NCBI GenBank assembly: GCA_019744775.1
Contig: JAIETZ010000005.1
Location: 1-64,000 of the forward strand
DNA from: Candidatus Obscuribacterales bacterium
GTDB lineage: Bacteria; Cyanobacteriota; Vampirovibrionia; Obscuribacterales; Obscuribacteraceae
DNA length: 64,000 nt
Direction: 5' to 3'
Shown here: in pieces, positions 61,026 through 64,000 of the stretch
Position numbering within the stretch: position 1 is the first letter of the stretch
Layout: each line of letters starts with the position of its first letter
Notes under the pieces: generated by a model
The model's database searches: none
What the model was told of the DNA's origin: nothing
The model's input: the letters and a program-made list of their open reading frames with translations, nothing else
Position numbers and translations under genes: made by a program

Positions 61026-62275
61026 GCGAAGATACCTTGTCCGTTCGCCTCGGCGAAAAATCTGTCGGTACACTTCGTCTTCATTCAGGAAGCATGCTTT
61101 TCAGCTACGAAAACAGTAACAGACCTCTTTCGCTCAGTATGCCTGTTCGCGAAGAGTCATACACGAATAAATCCTGCGAAGCGTTTTTTGGTGGGCTACT
61201 TCCAGAGCCTGTCGAAACAAAAAAACTTATCGCCAGACTATATGGACTGCGTTCGAACAGTAGTTTTTCACTTCTGTCAAAAATTGGATTTGATTGTGCC
61301 GGCGCCGTATCAATAACTGAACCTTCCGAGCCATTGCGAAAAAATGCTTTCTACAAACTAGAAGGTCATCCGTTAAACCAAAAGGAACTCCACACGCATT
61401 TAGAACAATTGCCCAAACGACCGCTATTTGCCGGAGTTGATGGCGTGCGCATTTCTCTTGCCGGTGTGCAGGACAAAGCTGCATTGTGCATGATTGAAAA
61501 TGAATTATGCATTCCATTGCCTGATGTCCCGACAACACACATTCTTAAGCCGCCCATTAGGGGTCTTGAAGGCTCTGTCGAGAATGAATATCTTTGCATG
61601 GCTCTTTCGCAACGAGCCGGGCTGAAAACCGCCAATGTAAAACTCGAATCGGCAGGGGCCATCAACTACCTTCTTATTGAAAGATTCGATAGACATTTTG
61701 AGCCGGGACTTAAAATCAAACGCATACACCAAGAAGACTTTTGCCAGGCATTAGGCGTTGTATCAACGAAAAAATATGAGGCGGACGGTGGTCCTACATT
61801 GACTGATTGCTTCGAGCTATTGAATCAAGTGACATTCCCTGGTGTTGATAGATTGGAATTGGTAAGACGCGTTGTATTTAATTACCTCGTCGGCAACGCT
61901 GATTGCCATGCCAAAAACTTTTCTATCATTCACTTCGATGACGGCACAATTGCTCTTTCGCCTAACTACGACGTCATGTGCACCTCAATTTATAGCCATG
62001 CAACGACAAAAATGGCTATGTCTATAGGTGGTCAATCCGACATGAACACTATTCGCTCGGATAACTGGTCGACTTTATGTAGTCGTATAAATATTCGTAT
62101 TCCAGCATTTAAGAACGTCTGCGAAGCGCTGATCAAAAATATAGAAGCATTCCTACCTGAGGTGCTGAATGACATCAAGCAACAGGGACATATGAATCAT
62201 ACGGTTGAGTCTATTGCTAAAGTCATCGATAAACGCACGAATGAATTTTCGCGTTTGTTAGAAAAGATCAAATAG
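61022..62275 (+). CDS. hipA: HipA-like serine/threonine kinase toxin
   Basis: 417 aa. The N-terminal Couple_hipA part (VRLGEKSVGTLRLHSGSMLF, GGLLPEPVETKKLIAR) is followed by the kinase: VRISLAGVQDKAAL is the phosphate loop, LVGNADCHAKNFSI holds the catalytic Asp and Asn and LSPNYDVMCT the metal Asp. HipA toxins phosphorylate aminoacyl-tRNA synthetases (GltX in E. coli) and stop translation. Full length with intact motifs, so likely active. Confidence 0.9.
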   Translation: MSEDTLSVRLGEKSVGTLRLHSGSMLFSYENSNRPLSLSMPVREESYTNKSCEAFFGGLLPEPVETKKLIARLYGLRSNSSFSLLSKIGFDCAGAVSITEPSEPLRKNAFYKLEGHPLNQKELHTHLEQLPKRPLFAGVDGVRISLAGVQDKAALCMIENELCIPLPDVPTTHILKPPIRGLEGSVENEYLCMALSQRAGLKTANVKLESAGAINYLLIERFDRHFEPGLKIKRIHQEDFCQALGVVSTKKYEADGGPTLTDCFELLNQVTFPGVDRLELVRRVVFNYLVGNADCHAKNFSIIHFDDGTIALSPNYDVMCTSIYSHATTKMAMSIGGQSDMNTIRSDNWSTLCSRINIRIPAFKNVCEALIKNIEAFLPEVLNDIKQQGHMNHTVESIAKVIDKRTNEFSRLLEKIK

Positions 62276-62288
62276 AAAGGTCTGCTGA

Positions 62289-62918
62289 TCAAGTCAGGAA
62301 AGGATTTTCTTTCTTCTCCGACCAAATGTCTGTGTCCGGACCGTGACCTGGAATTACTCTAGTAGAGTCTTCTAGTGTCATAAGACGTTCGGAAATGGAT
62401 TTAATAATTTGCTCAAACGAACCACCCCACAAATCTGTTCTGCCTATGGAGCGATGAAATAATGTGTCGCCGGCAAAGAGAATATTTTCCTTGTCTCCAT
62501 GCTCAAAGCAGAGACTGCCCGGAGTATGACCTGGCGTGTGAATGACTTTCGTCTTGCCTTTGCCAATCTGTAATTCCTGGTCGTCTTCTAAATAGACATC
62601 GACAGGCAATGGTTCGGTGATGTTGAATCCGAACATATTTCCCTGTTTGGCCAAATTGTCGTAAAGCCATTGGTCGCCTGTGTGTAGGCAGATTTTCCCG
62701 CCCGTGGCTTCTTTGACGGCGCGAGAGCCAAGGACATGATCAAAGTGTGCATGAGTGTGCAGAATGTATTTGACAGTTAGACCATGCTCTTTTACAAGCG
62801 CCAAGATCTTTTCGGGATCGCCACCTGGATCAATAATTGCTGCCTCTTTTGTTTCAGGACAAACAATAATCGAGCAGTTGCACTGCAACGGACCAACTGG
62901 AAATGATTCAAGCAGCAT
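62289..62918 (-). CDS. MBL-fold hydrolase, YcbL/glyoxalase II-like
   Basis: 209 aa. ILHTHAHFDHVLGSRAV is the HxHxDH zinc motif, followed by IHTPGHTPGSLCFEHGD, LFAGDTLFHRSIGRTDLWGG and VIPGHGPDT. This order and length fit the YcbL-type branch of glyoxalase II-like hydrolases; the natural thioester substrate is uncertain. It begins just after the end of the prs gene (shared base 62918), so it is co-transcribed with it. Confidence 0.88.
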   Translation of the reverse strand: MLLESFPVGPLQCNCSIIVCPETKEAAIIDPGGDPEKILALVKEHGLTVKYILHTHAHFDHVLGSRAVKEATGGKICLHTGDQWLYDNLAKQGNMFGFNITEPLPVDVYLEDDQELQIGKGKTKVIHTPGHTPGSLCFEHGDKENILFAGDTLFHRSIGRTDLWGGSFEQIIKSISERLMTLEDSTRVIPGHGPDTDIWSEKKENPFLT

Positions 62919-63973
62919 TATTCAAACATCGCGCTGATAGAAGCGTCGTCGTGTATACGAGCAATAGCTTCACCAAGCAATTTGGCGACGCTCAACTGAA
63001 CAATCTTCTTGGAAGTTGTTTTTGGATCGTGCGGGATTGAATTTGTTGTGATCAGTTTTTCAATCGGCGAATCATCAATGCGCTTGTTTGCTTGTCCGGA
63101 TAATACTGCGTGTGTGCAGCAAGCATACACAGCTTTAGCGCCTTCTTTTTTCAAGAGTTCAGCACCTTTGACCAATGTTCCGGCTGTATCAACCATGTCA
63201 TCAACCATGATTGCAACTTTGCCTTCAACGTCACCAACTACTGTCAGCGATTCTGATTGATTTTGTAGCGATGGGTTGCGGCGTTTGTCGATAATGGCAA
63301 TTGGTGCGTCTTTGAGCTTTTTAGCAAATGCTCTGGCGCGTGCTACGCCACCTACGTCAGGGCTGACGATGACCAAATCTTTGTGCGGCAGTGTGCGGAT
63401 ATACTCTAGAAGAACTGGACTGCCGTAAAGGTGATCTACAAGAATGTTGAAGAAGCCCATTATCTGTGGAGCGTGCAGATCCAGTGCTACCACGCGCTGT
63501 GCGCCTGCTGTTGTAAGCAAATCGGCAACCAGCTTGGCTGTGATGGCTTCACGTCCGGCAGCTTTTCTGTCCTGACGCGCATAGCCGAAGTAGGGAAGCA
63601 CAACTGTGATGCGTCCGGCACTTGCTCTCTTCAATGCGTCAAGCAGAATGAGCAATTCCATCAAATTTTCGTTTACCGGCGTGCAGGTTGACTGAATGAC
63701 GAAGCAGTCGATGCCGCGAACGCTCTCTTGAACTTGAACGTAAATCTCACCATCGGAGAAGGGCGATATCTTGACCTGCCCTAATTCGGTCTCCAGGTAA
63801 TCGGTAACTTCGCGAGCCAGCTCAGGGTTGGCGGTGCCGGCGAAGATTTTGAGGTTGGCCTTGCTTATCGGCCGGGGCTCGGATTGTCTGATCACTTGTC
63901 TTTCCCGATCGTAATCCTTGCTGTGGTCAGTTTCCAGGTCTTTCCGTTGTTTTGACTGAACTTGTGTGACCAA
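62918..63973 (-). CDS. prs: Ribose-phosphate pyrophosphokinase (PRPP synthetase)
   Basis: 351 aa from a TTG at 63973 with GGAGG eight bases upstream. LKIFAGTANPELAREVTDYL begins the core near residue 41, and QSTCTPVNENLMELLILLDA, PYFGYARQDRKAAGREAITA and the PRPP loop VAIMVDDMVDTAGTLVKGAE follow. It makes PRPP for nucleotides, His, Trp and NAD. Typical enzymes are about 315 aa, so a 40-residue charged N-terminal extension is present. Nothing further can be judged before the window ends. Confidence 0.93.
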   Translation of the reverse strand: MVTQVQSKQRKDLETDHSKDYDRERQVIRQSEPRPISKANLKIFAGTANPELAREVTDYLETELGQVKISPFSDGEIYVQVQESVRGIDCFVIQSTCTPVNENLMELLILLDALKRASAGRITVVLPYFGYARQDRKAAGREAITAKLVADLLTTAGAQRVVALDLHAPQIMGFFNILVDHLYGSPVLLEYIRTLPHKDLVIVSPDVGGVARARAFAKKLKDAPIAIIDKRRNPSLQNQSESLTVVGDVEGKVAIMVDDMVDTAGTLVKGAELLKKEGAKAVYACCTHAVLSGQANKRIDDSPIEKLITTNSIPHDPKTTSKKIVQLSVAKLLGEAIARIHDDASISAMFE

Positions 63974-64000
63974 GGCACTGTCCTCCAGTTGATGGATGTC

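Noticed and set aside
1-64000. tRNA or rRNA genes
   Set aside because: No cloverleaf or conserved rRNA strings were noticed in any intergenic gap; gaps are short.

Overview
The window most resembles a chromosome segment from a Gram-negative, non-photosynthetic bacterium of the cyanobacterial sister lineages (Melainabacteria/Vampirovibrionia, Obscuribacter-like). This is an inference from gene content and style; no marker gene here proves it. An outer membrane is implied by lpxA with fabZ, a polysaccharide-export protein, an RND efflux pair and a giant secreted beta-strand-repeat protein. I see no rRNA, tRNA, CRISPR array or intact transposase.

Layout. (1) 1-18339, minus: one uninterrupted reading frame of at least 6113 codons. 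It begins with a signal peptide, runs off the left edge, and is built from several classes of internal repeat. (2) 18695-21270, plus: a calpain-like cysteine protease with an EF-hand loop, then an FkbM-type methyltransferase. (3) 21367-35021, almost all minus: an M15 peptidase, a TPR protein, a HicAB toxin-antitoxin pair, a TadG-like protein with a polyproline tail, four tandem paralogous small secreted proteins ending at a strong terminator, two glycosyltransferases, an MFS transporter, lpxA and fabZ. A short palindromic repeat is scattered through the intergenic gaps of this part and the next. (4) 35278-43956, plus: folE, a Tat-exported metallophosphoesterase-like protein with altered metal-site residues, tryptophan 2,3-dioxygenase, a VapBC-like pair, and TetR-HlyD-RND. 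(5) 44062-45203: a metal module with a His-rich protein, a CsoR/RcnR-type repressor and a MerC-like protein around a G-tract dyad. (6) 45268-60665: a SpoU methyltransferase, a minus-strand operon (asparaginase, kynB, btpA-like, a 59-aa ORF, methyltransferase), a plus-strand operon (3-HAA dioxygenase, ACMSD, kynureninase, KMO), a Wza-like exporter, and a plus-strand operon (RidA-type deaminase, aldehyde dehydrogenase, SDR, saccharopine-dehydrogenase-like, UspA, ClpP-class protease). (7) 60671-62275: hipBA behind three evenly spaced palindromes. (8) 62289-63973, minus: an MBL-fold hydrolase and PRPP synthetase.

How the genes work together. With kynA at 37 kb, the 47-57 kb region encodes a nearly complete kynurenine/2-aminomuconate route for tryptophan breakdown: tryptophan, formylkynurenine, kynurenine, 3-hydroxykynurenine, 3-hydroxyanthranilate, aminocarboxymuconate semialdehyde, aminomuconate semialdehyde, aminomuconate, oxalocrotonate. 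Envelope genes (lipid A, glycosyltransferases, export, giant adhesin, secreted paralogs) form the second theme. Three toxin-antitoxin modules (HicAB, VapBC-like, HipBA) lie between these blocks.
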